DNA of 46,668 bases, taken from the NCBI RefSeq assembly GCF_000685155.1, contig NZ_JMIY01000005.1, forward strand, positions 8,938 to 55,605, in the 5' to 3' direction. The DNA is from Candidatus Methanoperedens nitratireducens (GTDB lineage Archaea > Halobacteriota > Methanosarcinia > Methanosarcinales > Methanoperedenaceae). A model generated the notes under the pieces. It saw only the letters and a list, made by a program, of their open reading frames with translations, was not told the DNA's origin and did not search any database. Position numbers and translations under genes: made by a program. This document shows, in pieces, positions 16,620-25,368 of the stretch; position 1 is the first letter of the stretch; each line of letters starts with the position of its first letter.

Positions 16620-16919
16620 TTATTTCCAGAGATCAACACCCACTGCCTGTTTTATCTTCTCCCTGAGGTTTGTGCTCTCGCCCTTTCCACCAATGGTTAT
16701 CACCGTGGGCTCTACAGAGTCATCAAGTATTTTCTGCATCTGGGGAGACAATTTCCCCATATCATTATTATGAATCACAAGGATCCCGACAGTCCTGTCA
16801 TTCAGTATGCCCTGGATCCTGGATTCGATGTTATCAGGCGTCGCATCATAGGTCTTCCTGATACCCGCAAGTCGAAACCCTAATACAAAATCGCTATTTC
16901 CTATAACTGCAATCTCCAT
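16620..16919 (-). CDS. atpF: A1Ao ATP synthase subunit F
   Basis: This 99-residue subunit binds subunit D in the central stalk and helps couple rotation. It shows the family pattern: [20 protein letters not shown] at the start, a middle [15 protein letters not shown], and [11 protein letters not shown] before a C-terminal helix [14 protein letters not shown]. The ATG directly follows the stop of atpC, with no gap. It is normal in length. The gap of 36 bases to atpA holds only the ribosome binding site. Confidence 0.95.
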   Translation of the reverse strand: MEIAVIGNSDFVLGFRLAGIRKTYDATPDNIESRIQGILNDRTVGILVIHNNDMGKLSPQMQKILDDSVEPTVITIGGKGESTNLREKIKQAVGVDLWK

Positions 16920-17939
16920 CTACATCACCAGGTGGGCTTTAATTATCTCTTCTGGAAGAGACGTCTCTTTTCCGCGCACGATTATTCTAAGGTTATCCAC
17001 CTCGATCTTCTTGCTCAATATATAGTCGAGAATAGGCAGAATCGAAAGCGGATAATAGTAGGATATGCGGGAGGCATACACAAGTCCGTATTTATCAAGA
17101 CGGGGCTCAATATTCACAAGAGAGGTAAGATCACCGCTGACATCCGATATCGCATTCCAGTAAGAGTACTCCTCAAGAGCGCGTACGAATTCATTAAGTG
17201 GCATGGATGCAAGTCTTGTAAGGTCGCTATCCTTTAATTCCATGCCGCCCGGGATAAGAAGCTTGATTATGTCATCGCGCTCCATACCTGCCCGCTTCAT
17301 CCTGAAGAGCATCTTCAGATTCTTGAGGTCGATCTCCGTTCGGAGGAATTTCAGGAATAACTTATTGCCTGTGGCTGACACAGCTTTAATGAGGTTTGTA
17401 TAATACATTCTGTCAAGAGCGTTCTCGATCTGTGCCAGATCACCCTTGTATCCTTCAAGCGCAGGATAATAAGGTGTTCTGGCGAATGCTCCGATCACAC
17501 CCTCAAGCGTACCGATCCTGACGATCTCGGACAGATCCCTGTACCTTAACTGGCCTCCTGAGACCACGTCCTCAAGGATCTCATCCTCGCTTGCGCCTGA
17601 GAATTTCCCTCTCAGGATGGTCTTTATATTCCAGATATCCCATAAGCGAAGATACTCTGTTATCAAAATGTTGGCTTCGTTCTGCGATACTTCTATTAAT
17701 TTGCGGTATGTCAGTGCAAGGTTCTGGTTCAGAGCATGTTCAAAAAGGTCAGTACCACTATATTTTTTACTGAGTTCATCAACATCTTTTTTATACTCAG
17801 ATTCACCGATAAAACGGGTTATCTCTGGTATCTCCATGTTGAGGAACTTGGGATACATCTCCCTGGGGATGAGCTTGCTTTTCATAGCCCGAACCCTGGC
17901 TACCATGTATGCGTATTTTGTACCGTCTGAGGCTGCCAT
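16920..17939 (-). CDS. atpC: A1Ao ATP synthase subunit C (V-ATPase d/AC39 family)
   Basis: This 339-residue subunit sits as a cap between the central stalk and the c ring. Three homologous helical units are expected; visible family motifs are YAYMVARVRAMKSKLIPREM at the N terminus, then WDIWNIKTILRGKFSGASED and DLKNLKMLFRMKRAGMERDD, which recur as related 'N.K...R.K..G' repeats, and the C-terminal ILSKKIEVDNLRIIVRGKE. It is entirely soluble. It follows atpE by 9 bases and abuts atpF. Confidence 0.95.
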   Translation of the reverse strand: MAASDGTKYAYMVARVRAMKSKLIPREMYPKFLNMEIPEITRFIGESEYKKDVDELSKKYSGTDLFEHALNQNLALTYRKLIEVSQNEANILITEYLRLWDIWNIKTILRGKFSGASEDEILEDVVSGGQLRYRDLSEIVRIGTLEGVIGAFARTPYYPALEGYKGDLAQIENALDRMYYTNLIKAVSATGNKLFLKFLRTEIDLKNLKMLFRMKRAGMERDDIIKLLIPGGMELKDSDLTRLASMPLNEFVRALEEYSYWNAISDVSGDLTSLVNIEPRLDKYGLVYASRISYYYPLSILPILDYILSKKIEVDNLRIIVRGKETSLPEEIIKAHLVM

Positions 17940-17948
17940 ATCTTTCTT

Positions 17949-18500
17949 TCACCTGAACAGGATATCAGAGACTTCCTTCAAGGAGCGTTCACTGGCATTT
18001 TTTAAGATCGTCTCGTACCGAAGATCCAGAAACTCTGTTCCAGCCTCGTTCTCTATAACAACGCCTCCGATACAGTCTATCTCACCCGCATAATTTAGCT
18101 TTGTAAGTTTTTGAACTGCGGATCTATCCTTTGCTCTTGAGTATATTTTGGTATTGCTATCTTCATTTTTAACTATAATCAGTTTAAGAAGCTTCTGGTT
18201 CCTCTCAGCCGGGAATTTATTGATGGTATCTTTTGCATTTGCATATACTTCATCAAGAAGCTCCTTGCGTGCGTTAAGCATCGCCCTTTTGACCTCAAGA
18301 TTTGCGCTTGATAATTCCTGCTGCCTCATCCGGTCGATCTCTTTCCTGACAGCTTCCTGTCTTGCAGCTTTGATCCGAGCTGCCTGGGATTGGGCATCTG
18401 CAATAATCTTCGACGCTTCTTGATAAGTCTCTCCGCTGATCCTGTCAGCTTCTGCTTTGCCTTTGGCCCTGATCTCTTCAACTATCGCATCAAGTCCCAT
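17949..18500 (-). CDS. atpE: A1Ao ATP synthase subunit E (peripheral stalk)
   Basis: This 183-residue subunit pairs with subunit H to form the peripheral stalks. The N-terminal half is a long charged helix (MGLDAIVEEIRAKGKAEADR, then ASKIIADAQSQAARIKAARQ) and the C-terminal half a compact domain (EIDCIGGVVIENEAGTEFLD, LRYETILKNASERSLKEVSD). This is the standard E layout and length. It follows atpK by 10 bases and precedes atpC by 9. Confidence 0.95.
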   Translation of the reverse strand: MGLDAIVEEIRAKGKAEADRISGETYQEASKIIADAQSQAARIKAARQEAVRKEIDRMRQQELSSANLEVKRAMLNARKELLDEVYANAKDTINKFPAERNQKLLKLIIVKNEDSNTKIYSRAKDRSAVQKLTKLNYAGEIDCIGGVVIENEAGTEFLDLRYETILKNASERSLKEVSDILFR

Positions 18501-18510
18501 GTCTTTAGCC

Positions 18511-18738
18511 CTAGAACACGAACAATAATATCAATGATACTACCAGTCCGAATATGACGATAGATTCTGGGATTACAGTCATCAGCAAGCCCTTACCAAA
18601 GAACTTCTCGTCCTCTGCCATTGCGCCTACTGCTGCTGCTCCTATTGCCTGTTCTCCGAGGCCCGCGCCTATGCCTGCGAGTCCTACTGCCAATCCTGCT
18701 CCAACTGCTACCATTCCAGCTTGTGATGGATCTACCAT
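18511..18738 (-). CDS. atpK: A1Ao ATP synthase subunit K (c-ring proteolipid)
   Basis: This 75-residue proteolipid has two membrane helices, a single hairpin rather than the duplicated form of some methanogens. Helix 1 is Gly/Ala-rich (AVGLAGIGAGLGEQAIGAAA); helix 2 carries the ion-binding Glu in VIPESIVIFGLVV. The polar loop is AEDEKFFGKG. Subunit K forms the rotor ring that carries H+ or Na+. Helix 1 has an adjacent Glu-Gln pair (GLGEQ) and helix 2 a Glu-Ser pair, both worth comparing with known Na+ rings. It lies just after atpI. Confidence 0.96.
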   Translation of the reverse strand: MVDPSQAGMVAVGAGLAVGLAGIGAGLGEQAIGAAAVGAMAEDEKFFGKGLLMTVIPESIVIFGLVVSLILLFVF

Positions 18739-18741
18739 TTT

Positions 18742-20712
18742 TTATTCCTCCGTATATTTTCTATTATATCCAAAGGGGATGTATTTTCTACCTCCACCTT
18801 CATAAAACTTAGTGAAGAATTCAACGTACTGAAGCCTCAATGAGTGAAGCCCAGGACCCAGAACTCCCAGTATCAGGTTTATTAAGTGCCCGATAAACAG
18901 AACTACTACACCCACAAGTGCAAGGCCGATCCCTCCTCCAAGCAATACATGATCGGGCTTTATGAACAAATCCATGGAGAGCGTGTTCACTGCAAGAGCT
19001 ATCCCTGCTGAGGACAGACCTATTGCAAGAATCCTTGCGTATGACAGAACATTGCTTAAGAGTGTGGGTATCTCCATTATGGAAATAAATCCTTCACCTT
19101 TTATCAAAAGGATTATTCCTATCAGGGCAAGTCCCATTCCTGCCATAATAGCAGGGTCATTTAACCTGATCGATGACCCTGACATCAGGGACGGCATTAA
19201 TTTAGCTATAGCAACAACGCCGCCGATCAATATCAACATCCAGCTTCCCTTCGCGTAAATCGCATGACCTAATCCATGCCCTATTGTAACATTGCGGAAG
19301 CCAATAATAAGTCCAAGAGAAATATGCAAAATACCAATTATTAAAGTTATCATAAGCAGCGACTGCACAGAATCGAACCTGTGAATGGGTAGATGAAGCC
19401 CTGCAATCGCGGGGGCAGCAATTCCAAGGATTCCCTCCTCTATGTGCCCTTTGATCTCTATATTGAAGAGCGGGAAGCCAAATAATTCCCCGTAGATAAC
19501 ACCGAGTATCACAGATAATACTGCTGAGAGCAACAGTATCGATGCAAGTGCATTGAGTCCTCCTGTTTTGAATTTATTTTTAATTACAAGAGCTAAACCT
19601 GCAAGGATAATACCGTACCCAACATCCCCCAGCATAATGGCATAAAACAGCGGAAATGTTATGAAGAGCATGACCGCAGGGTCTATCTCCCTATATTTGG
19701 GGGTTGCAAAGGTATTGATTAAGAGTTCAAATGGTTTTGCAGGCGTAGGATTCTCAAGCTCGATAGGTATCTCTTCTTCATTCACCTCTTCGAGTCTTGT
19801 TAGATATGCCTTTCCATTCGTACTCTCCTGTAATCTGGATTCTAATTCGTTGTATTTTTTTGATGGCACCCATCCATCTATAATAAACGCATTTGCACTC
19901 GTAGCAAACCTGAGCGGGGCTTCAGCCTTCTGGGTCTCTATCGAGAGGAATTCATCAGATGCCATTATAAAATCAGAATACTCTTTCTTGATGGTATCAA
20001 GTTCTGATCTTATGGAGGCATGATTCTCTTTAAGAGTAGAGACCTCGTTTGTGAGTTGGTCGAGTATAACCGGTGGGTTGCCTTTTAGCTCAGGCACCTT
20101 TAATTCAACATACGAGCGCTCATCCTGTAAGAGCTTCTGAATCTCATCCTCATATGTTTTTGGAATAAAGAGCGCAAATATCTTTCTTTTCTCGTACTCT
20201 CCTGTGAATAATTCATAATTATTTGTTATCTTCAAGAGCTTTGGTTCTATGTCATCTGAGATAAAACCAGTATATACTTTTATAGTCTCATAACCCTGAT
20301 AGGCTTCTAAAGATAACGGAAGTCCGAAGAAGGGCTTAACAGCCGATATGAGGTCTTCTTTTTCTTTTATCTTGAATTCAATACCTCTTAGTTCATCAAA
20401 GCGTGATGAGACCTCTTTCTGAAGTTCTGTGATCTTCTCATCGATCCGGGAAGGTAATTCCTTTGAACTCTGCTTTGATGCAGGCTCTTTTCCTGTTATC
20501 CCGAGCTGGCTTGATATCGCCCGCAACGAGAGAAGATACTCCGAGAGCTTAGATGCTGGTTTCAGGGGCCTTCCTATCTTGAAATCCTCATTCTCCTCTG
20601 TATAGTCGGTTATATGCAGCATGTTCAAGCTGTGAAGCGTGGAAATGACTGGCTCAATTGTATCTTTCGTGCCTGCAATAACGACACGGGTCATTTTTGT
20701 TGGTTTAAGCAT
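18742..20712 (-). CDS. atpI: A1Ao ATP synthase subunit I (a-subunit)
   Basis: This 656-residue subunit has a cytoplasmic N-terminal half (MTRVVIAGTKDTIEPVISTL, coiled segments at about 95-130 and 200-250) and a C-terminal membrane half with about seven or eight helices starting near residue 340 (PAVMLFITFPLFYAIMLGDV). The ion-path helix has the conserved Arg in SYARILAIGLSSAGIALA, and the C terminus has LGPGLHSLRLQYVEFFTKFY. It forms the stator half-channels next to the K ring. ATG 20712 has GAGAGGG just ahead and overlaps the atpH end by 8 bases. Confidence 0.96.
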   Translation of the reverse strand: MLKPTKMTRVVIAGTKDTIEPVISTLHSLNMLHITDYTEENEDFKIGRPLKPASKLSEYLLSLRAISSQLGITGKEPASKQSSKELPSRIDEKITELQKEVSSRFDELRGIEFKIKEKEDLISAVKPFFGLPLSLEAYQGYETIKVYTGFISDDIEPKLLKITNNYELFTGEYEKRKIFALFIPKTYEDEIQKLLQDERSYVELKVPELKGNPPVILDQLTNEVSTLKENHASIRSELDTIKKEYSDFIMASDEFLSIETQKAEAPLRFATSANAFIIDGWVPSKKYNELESRLQESTNGKAYLTRLEEVNEEEIPIELENPTPAKPFELLINTFATPKYREIDPAVMLFITFPLFYAIMLGDVGYGIILAGLALVIKNKFKTGGLNALASILLLSAVLSVILGVIYGELFGFPLFNIEIKGHIEEGILGIAAPAIAGLHLPIHRFDSVQSLLMITLIIGILHISLGLIIGFRNVTIGHGLGHAIYAKGSWMLILIGGVVAIAKLMPSLMSGSSIRLNDPAIMAGMGLALIGIILLIKGEGFISIMEIPTLLSNVLSYARILAIGLSSAGIALAVNTLSMDLFIKPDHVLLGGGIGLALVGVVVLFIGHLINLILGVLGPGLHSLRLQYVEFFTKFYEGGGRKYIPFGYNRKYTEE

Positions 20713-21031
20713 TCGCTGCCCTCTCGAATTCAGTTAAAATAAATTTTGTGGCATCTGGTATGTTCTTCTTTGATTTCATTTTGATCATTTCAGCTTCTTC
20801 AATGCCCTTCCTTATGATATTCTCTCTTTCCTCTTTAATGATCTTTCTTGCTTTACTTATCTCTGATTCGGCATATTCCCGGGCCTCCTCCTCAGCTTTT
20901 CTGATAATCTCTTTGGATTGCGCCAGAGCTTCAGAGATCTTTTTATTCCTCATCTCGTTTGCACTGGTAACTAAAGATTTCGCCTCCTCCTCGGCCCGCT
21001 TAATCTCAGATAAAATCTCATCTCGTGCCAT
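20705..21031 (-). CDS. ahaH: A1Ao ATP synthase subunit H (peripheral stalk)
   Basis: This 108-residue protein is nearly all charged coiled coil (MARDEILSEIKRAEEEAKSL, then AEEEAREYAESEISKARKII), as expected for subunit H, which pairs with E in the two peripheral stalks. It is the first gene of the H-I-K-E-C-F-A-B-D operon. The start has AGAGGA 5 bases ahead. It overlaps atpI by 8 bases. The identification rests on position and coiled-coil form as much as sequence. Confidence 0.92.
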   Translation of the reverse strand: MARDEILSEIKRAEEEAKSLVTSANEMRNKKISEALAQSKEIIRKAEEEAREYAESEISKARKIIKEERENIIRKGIEEAEMIKMKSKKNIPDATKFILTEFERAANA

Positions 21032-21035
21032 TGAA

Positions 21036-21103
21036 ATCCTCTAAATTCGAAGTAATAAGGTTCATTTTAAACCTCAAATATGGGAGCAACTACTTAAATT
21101 ATT
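21036..21103 (-). promoter_or_regulatory. Promoter region of the ATP synthase operon
   Basis: On the minus strand, AGAGGA at 21037-21042 is the ribosome binding site of ahaH. Two TATA-like boxes lie upstream: GTTTAAAA at 21065-21072 and AATAATTTAAGT at 21092-21103. The 128-bp gap to the R15P isomerase stop is the only sizeable space before the operon, so it should hold its main promoter. Confidence 0.5.
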
Positions 21104-21159
21104 CGGTTTCAGGCAGGTTTTTTTGTTACGCGCAGCACGATTCTTAATGAAAAATCATT

Positions 21160-22101
21160 TTATTTCGTTGTATTAGAATTTATTTCCTCTATCCCCCAGC
21201 CCAGAAAATCCTTGATGATGATATACGCCATCTCAGGAGGGATTGTCCCTATCTCAGTGCAGATCAGGTCAATATACTCACGAGGGGTCACATCAAAAAC
21301 CGGGTTTCTCACCCTGATGTTTTGAAATTCATTCAGTCTCTCAATGCTGATCACCTCACTGCTATCCCGCTCCTCTATTTCAACAAGCTCACCCAGTATT
21401 GTTCTGGGGCTGAACTTATAGGTCTCAGCAGCTATAATCACATTCGTTCCGACCTCATTGGCGGCCAGTGCAAGCTGGGAAGTCCCTATCTTGTTGATAA
21501 CAGATCCATTAACCGCTACTGCATCTGCCCCCATGACCACAAGATCAACCTCCTTCATGAAAAAGCGCACAGCAGAATCCACGATAAATGATGTATTTAT
21601 CCCGAGTTCATCAAGCCGTTTGATGGTCAGGTATCCCTGGCACCTTGGCCTTGACTCGGTGGCGATTACGTTGATCTCCTTGCCCTGTGCATGCGCTGTT
21701 GCCATTATGGAGATGGCTGCAGATGAATTACAGTGCGTCATTATAGTATCGCCATCGCGCACTCGCTTTGATCCCATCTCCCCGATCCTCCTGACCGCGT
21801 TCTTTGAATTTGTGATAAACTCATCCGCAAGTGCTTTAATATTCACCCTGGCCTCATCTACTGTATCTCCTCTGTACCGCATCACCCACCTCACCGCATT
21901 GGGCAGGGATACAGCAGTGGGGCGCGTGTTTATAAGCAGATCTGCGGCGTATCTCATCTTCTCATTAAAATCATCCAGGTCATCTGACACAACGCGAGCA
22001 GCATAATCTCGAAGCTCTGCCGCCGCAGCCCGCGCTATCCTGCCAGCGCCCCGTATTTCCATTGATCTTATCTTCTGTGCAGTTTCTAAAAGCTCTCTCA
22101 T
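21160..22101 (-). CDS. Ribose-1,5-bisphosphate isomerase (eIF2B-like family)
   Basis: This 313-residue protein converts ribose 1,5-bisphosphate to ribulose 1,5-bisphosphate in the archaeal AMP (pentose bisphosphate) pathway that feeds type III RuBisCO. Family motifs: EIRGAGRIARAAA near residue 15, THCNSSAAIS, VIATESRPRCQGYLT, VVMGADAVAVNGSVINKIGT with the catalytic Asp, and NPVFDVTPREYIDLI at the C terminus. The Cys in HCNSS and Asp in GADAV are the expected active-site pair. It follows cobQ by 3 bases and so is probably in its operon. It could be a related methylthioribose-phosphate isomerase, but the motifs favour R15Pi. Confidence 0.88.
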   Translation of the reverse strand: MRELLETAQKIRSMEIRGAGRIARAAAAELRDYAARVVSDDLDDFNEKMRYAADLLINTRPTAVSLPNAVRWVMRYRGDTVDEARVNIKALADEFITNSKNAVRRIGEMGSKRVRDGDTIMTHCNSSAAISIMATAHAQGKEINVIATESRPRCQGYLTIKRLDELGINTSFIVDSAVRFFMKEVDLVVMGADAVAVNGSVINKIGTSQLALAANEVGTNVIIAAETYKFSPRTILGELVEIEERDSSEVISIERLNEFQNIRVRNPVFDVTPREYIDLICTEIGTIPPEMAYIIIKDFLGWGIEEINSNTTK

Positions 22102-22104
22102 TCC

Positions 22105-23553
22105 CTATTGCCCCTCCAGTATACGGTATATTAACCTCATATTAACATGGTTTTCAATAAATCCTGACAATTCTTCTATGCTATCGCCGTGCTTCCCGCA
22201 TGTATAGGTTATACCTCTGCGCTTATATAGATAGCCAAGGAATGAGTTTCTTATATTCTCGTTCTCGAACAGCCCGTGAAGATATGTTCCAATAACAAGT
22301 CCATTCTCGCTCACGCATCCATCATCCTCAAAGGCAGGTTCTCCACCTTCTGTCCTGCCCATATGGATCTCGTATCCCCGTACTTTTTCGCCTCTTATCG
22401 GTCCGAGGATACAGCCATCTCCTGTAACCAGCTTTTCTGCCTGCCTGGTCTGCTTCTTATAATCAAGAAAGCGTGTGGAGACATCAAGAAGTCCCAGACC
22501 CTTTATCGAGACTGCGCCACATGTCCCTTCAATTCCGCTGTCCGTTATCTCCTTACCGAGCATCTGGTAGCCACCGCATATCCCTATGATCGGTATCCCT
22601 TTTTTCATTTCTGCTATTATTTTTTTATCCATTCCTTTTGACCGAAGCTCCTCCAGGTCATCCACGGTATTTTTTGTACCAGGGAGTATAATCGCATCAG
22701 GCTCACCAGGATCACCTGCTGGCTCGATGTATCTGATATCAGCATACCTCTCAAGGGGTTCAAGATCAGTGAAGTTGGATATATGGGGCAATCGTATTAC
22801 TGCTATCCTGACAGGATGGTTGTTAGGGACCCTGTCCTGTATTGAGACCGAATCTTCGGATGGGATTTTTATATCCATGTACGGGATTACCCCAAGAACA
22901 GGAAGTCCTGTGAGCTCTTCAAGCTGTTTTATCCCTGGCTCAAGCAGTCCCATATCCCCACGGAATTTGTTTATTATTAGTCCAAAGACACGGCATCTTA
23001 TATCCTCTGGCAGCAGTTGCAGTGTGCCGTATATACTTGCGAACACGCCCCCGCGTTCAATGTCCCCGATGAGTATTATGTGGGGCGAGACCGCCCTTGC
23101 GATCCCGATATTCACTATGTCGCGATGGTAGAGGTTTATCTCTGCTGCCCCGCCTGCTCCCTCTATTATGATCACATCGTGCTCTGATGCAAGCCGCTTA
23201 TATGCGCCTGCGGCGATCGACATCATCTCATCGGTTGAGTCATAGTAATCGCCTGCTCTTTTGTCCTTGTAAGGCCTTCCCAGGATGATTATCTGCGAGA
23301 TATTATTGCCTTTAGGCTTTAATAACACGGGGTTCATGTCAGCAGTGGGCTCAATCCCTGCTGCTTTTGCCTGGATTGCCTGTGCTATCCCTATCTCTTC
23401 ACCAGAGCGGGTGATCCATGAGTTAAGGCTCATATTCTGTGCCTTGAATGGAGCTACGCTGTACCTTTTTGAAAGGCTCCTGCAAAGAGCTGTCACCAGT
23501 ACACTTTTCCCGACATGGGAGCTTGTTCCTATTACCATAAGATTTTTTGCCAT
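22105..23553 (-). CDS. cobQ: Cobyric acid synthase
   Basis: This 482-residue enzyme amidates four side chains of adenosylcobyrinate a,c-diamide in cobamide synthesis. The N-terminal ATP-binding domain has MVIGTSSHVGKSVLVTALCR and APFKAQNMSLNSW; the C-terminal glutamine amidotransferase domain has the nucleophile Cys in IGICGGYQMLGKEI and the His in IGTYLHGLFEN. The frame extends 38 codons upstream, but ATG 23553 gives the canonical start and overlaps the previous stop as TAATG. Length is normal. Cobamides serve methyl transfer in this kind of archaeon. Confidence 0.95.
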   Translation of the reverse strand: MAKNLMVIGTSSHVGKSVLVTALCRSLSKRYSVAPFKAQNMSLNSWITRSGEEIGIAQAIQAKAAGIEPTADMNPVLLKPKGNNISQIIILGRPYKDKRAGDYYDSTDEMMSIAAGAYKRLASEHDVIIIEGAGGAAEINLYHRDIVNIGIARAVSPHIILIGDIERGGVFASIYGTLQLLPEDIRCRVFGLIINKFRGDMGLLEPGIKQLEELTGLPVLGVIPYMDIKIPSEDSVSIQDRVPNNHPVRIAVIRLPHISNFTDLEPLERYADIRYIEPAGDPGEPDAIILPGTKNTVDDLEELRSKGMDKKIIAEMKKGIPIIGICGGYQMLGKEITDSGIEGTCGAVSIKGLGLLDVSTRFLDYKKQTRQAEKLVTGDGCILGPIRGEKVRGYEIHMGRTEGGEPAFEDDGCVSENGLVIGTYLHGLFENENIRNSFLGYLYKRRGITYTCGKHGDSIEELSGFIENHVNMRLIYRILEGQ

Positions 23554-24062
23554 TAATGCTCCCGCTTTATCCATCTCCTGCAGGCAACACACACACCTGC
23601 CAGAAGTATAAATGTTAAAGCACCTGTACCTATGCTGTCTGAGATATAACCGTATGCGCTCATCCATTCTGTGCTATACTCTTCAAAGCCGTAGTTAAAC
23701 GTCCATGTTAATTCATTCATCCTGCTTATCCTGAGACCTGCATCCACAAATGCCATCTGGTTATAGAATGGATAGAAGAGCACCACCCCGCCATCAAACA
23801 TATCCATAAAGACATGAGATGCGGTATATACTGCACCAATATTGAACATGGTTCTTTTTTCTTTTAGCAACAGGCCAAAAAGAAGCAGGATCAGAGGAAT
23901 AAAGATATTATGCAGCAGTGCCCTGTGAAGGGTCAGGAAAGTATCAAGATCAGGAATGACTGCCAGGGGTAAGAGCAGAAGGATATATCTATGATCCTCC
24001 TTCTTGCTCACTATTAACAGGGCAAGTAGAGGAACAATTAAATGTATCGCCCAATTTGGCAT
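23553..24062 (-). CDS. Membrane-bound metal-dependent hydrolase (DUF457/YdjM-like)
   Basis: This 169-residue protein has about four membrane helices. The DUF457-type motifs are MPNWAIHLIVPLLAL at the start, AVIPDLDTFLTLHRALLHNI with Asp and His candidates for a metal site, and YTASHVFMDMFDGGVVLFYP with a further His and Asp. The family is described as inner-membrane metal-dependent hydrolase, but the substrate is unknown. It lies 7 bases after the gfcR-like stop and overlaps cobQ by one base, so it is in the same operon. Confidence 0.8.
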   Translation of the reverse strand: MPNWAIHLIVPLLALLIVSKKEDHRYILLLLPLAVIPDLDTFLTLHRALLHNIFIPLILLLFGLLLKEKRTMFNIGAVYTASHVFMDMFDGGVVLFYPFYNQMAFVDAGLRISRMNELTWTFNYGFEEYSTEWMSAYGYISDSIGTGALTFILLAGVCVACRRWIKREH

Positions 24063-24069
24063 CTATCTC

Positions 24070-24696
24070 TTATTCTATTCTATCTACCCTGGTTACACGC
24101 AGTAATGCATTGACCGGCACACCCTGGATATCATCTATACCCTTCTTATCGATCAGTACCGCTATAGCTACAGGTTTTGCTTTCATCCCCTCAAGTACTG
24201 TGACTGCTTCTGTAAGAGTTGCGCCTGATGTGACCACGTCATCGATCAGAACGCAGTTCTTTCCCTCTACCTGTGCAAAGTTCTGGCTGATAGTACCTCT
24301 TATTTCTTTTGATTCAGGCTCCCAGTGCTGTTTATTCGGGTGATATGTGGAAAATTCGCATCCAAGTTCATCGGCTACCAGGTTGGCAAGCGGTATTCCG
24401 CTCAGGGCAACACCGACGACTACATCCACACCCTGCCCTACCCGATCAAGGCACTCAAAGATCATGTCTGCCAGTGCACCTGCTATAAGCCTCTGCCTGT
24501 TTGAGCTTCGGCCTATATTGCTCCAGTCGATGTAGATATCCTTTGGTGCCTGCGTTGTATCTCTCTTTTTTGCATGAACCAGAAGCCATGTTGCAGTCTC
24601 ACGGGAGATATTCAATTCATCCGCAATCTGTCCTGTAGAAAGTCCACCAGTCTGAAGTTCAACAGCTTTTTGAGTTAGTTCATCGATCGTTTTCAT
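24070..24696 (-). CDS. gfcR: PRPP-binding transcriptional regulator, GfcR / PyrE-like
   Basis: This 208-residue protein has an N-terminal helix-turn-helix (ELTQKAVELQTGGLSTGQIA, DELNISRETATWLL) fused to a phosphoribosyltransferase fold. The PRPP-binding loop is intact in CVLIDDVVTSGATLTEAVTV, and DVVVGVALSGIPLANLVADE is also typical. This archaeal orotate-PRTase-like family includes GfcR, which controls sugar metabolism genes in haloarchaea; it is a regulator rather than a de novo OPRT. ATG 24696 gives the usual start; a longer frame runs across the divergent promoter. It leads the operon ending with R15P isomerase, whose product is linked to PRPP metabolism. Confidence 0.85.
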   Translation of the reverse strand: MKTIDELTQKAVELQTGGLSTGQIADELNISRETATWLLVHAKKRDTTQAPKDIYIDWSNIGRSSNRQRLIAGALADMIFECLDRVGQGVDVVVGVALSGIPLANLVADELGCEFSTYHPNKQHWEPESKEIRGTISQNFAQVEGKNCVLIDDVVTSGATLTEAVTVLEGMKAKPVAIAVLIDKKGIDDIQGVPVNALLRVTRVDRIE

Positions 24697-24802
24697 AAGA
24701 ATCACCGGGATAGCAATACTACTTTTTCTTTGTATATAATAGGTTGTCTTGTTAGGTGAGAAGCATAACATACTTAAACAGGCCGGCATATCCTGTTCGT
24801 GT

Positions 24803-25354
24803 ATGCGAGAATTCATCCTCTATTCCAGAACTGGAAGAACAGATTCAAGATTCAGAAGCCTGAGGGAAGCCGGGAGACTGGATGTGGTTTACCAGTGCAT
24901 ACTGATGTCGCTTTTTACCTCTCATGCGATCCGCAGGGATGTTACCTTCCATGCGATCCTGGGAGGATCGCCATCTCCACCACTTGAACTTGTGGTGAAT
25001 GGTAAGACGCTAAGAGATATTCATCTCGACGAACGTACATGGGAGGACATTCTCAGAAAAGTTCTCTCAGGCAAAACACATCCAGGGATAAGCATTAAAA
25101 AGAACAGCCTGCAGCAATTAGTAAAGGATAAGAACAACATCTTCGTTCTCGAGGAATCTGGTGAGAGTATAAAGACCATTGATCTCGGCGCAGACCCTGT
25201 GTTTGTACTGGGTGACCAGATCGGTCTCCCGAAGAAGGATGAGGAGTTCGTGCTCAGGTATGGTAAAAAAGTCTCAATCGGAGGAAGGGCGTACCTGGCT
25301 TCTGCATGCATCTGTATAATCAACTACATCCTCGATCAAAGAGAGGTATTTTAG
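24803..25354 (+). CDS. trmY: tRNA (pseudouridine-54 N1)-methyltransferase TrmY
   Basis: This 183-residue SPOUT-type enzyme makes N1-methylpseudouridine at position 54 in the T-loop of archaeal tRNAs. Family landmarks: REFILYSRTGRTDSRFRSLR, FTSHAIRRDVTFHAILGG, then the SAM-binding knot with VFVLGDQIGLPKKDEEFVL and GGRAYLASACICIINYILD. The longer frame from 24749 has no support; ATG 24803 gives the canonical MREF start, with a TATA-like CTTAAA about 30 bases upstream, so the message may be leaderless. It is the only plus-strand gene in this core region. Confidence 0.92.
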   Translation: MREFILYSRTGRTDSRFRSLREAGRLDVVYQCILMSLFTSHAIRRDVTFHAILGGSPSPPLELVVNGKTLRDIHLDERTWEDILRKVLSGKTHPGISIKKNSLQQLVKDKNNIFVLEESGESIKTIDLGADPVFVLGDQIGLPKKDEEFVLRYGKKVSIGGRAYLASACICIINYILDQREVF

Positions 25355-25368
25355 AATTCATTATTACC

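Noticed and set aside
13118-16883. Many plus-strand ORFs of 60-220 residues opposite the ATP synthase genes
   Set aside because: They are antisense shadows of atpD, atpB, atpA and atpF; the minus-strand proteins match known families over their full length.
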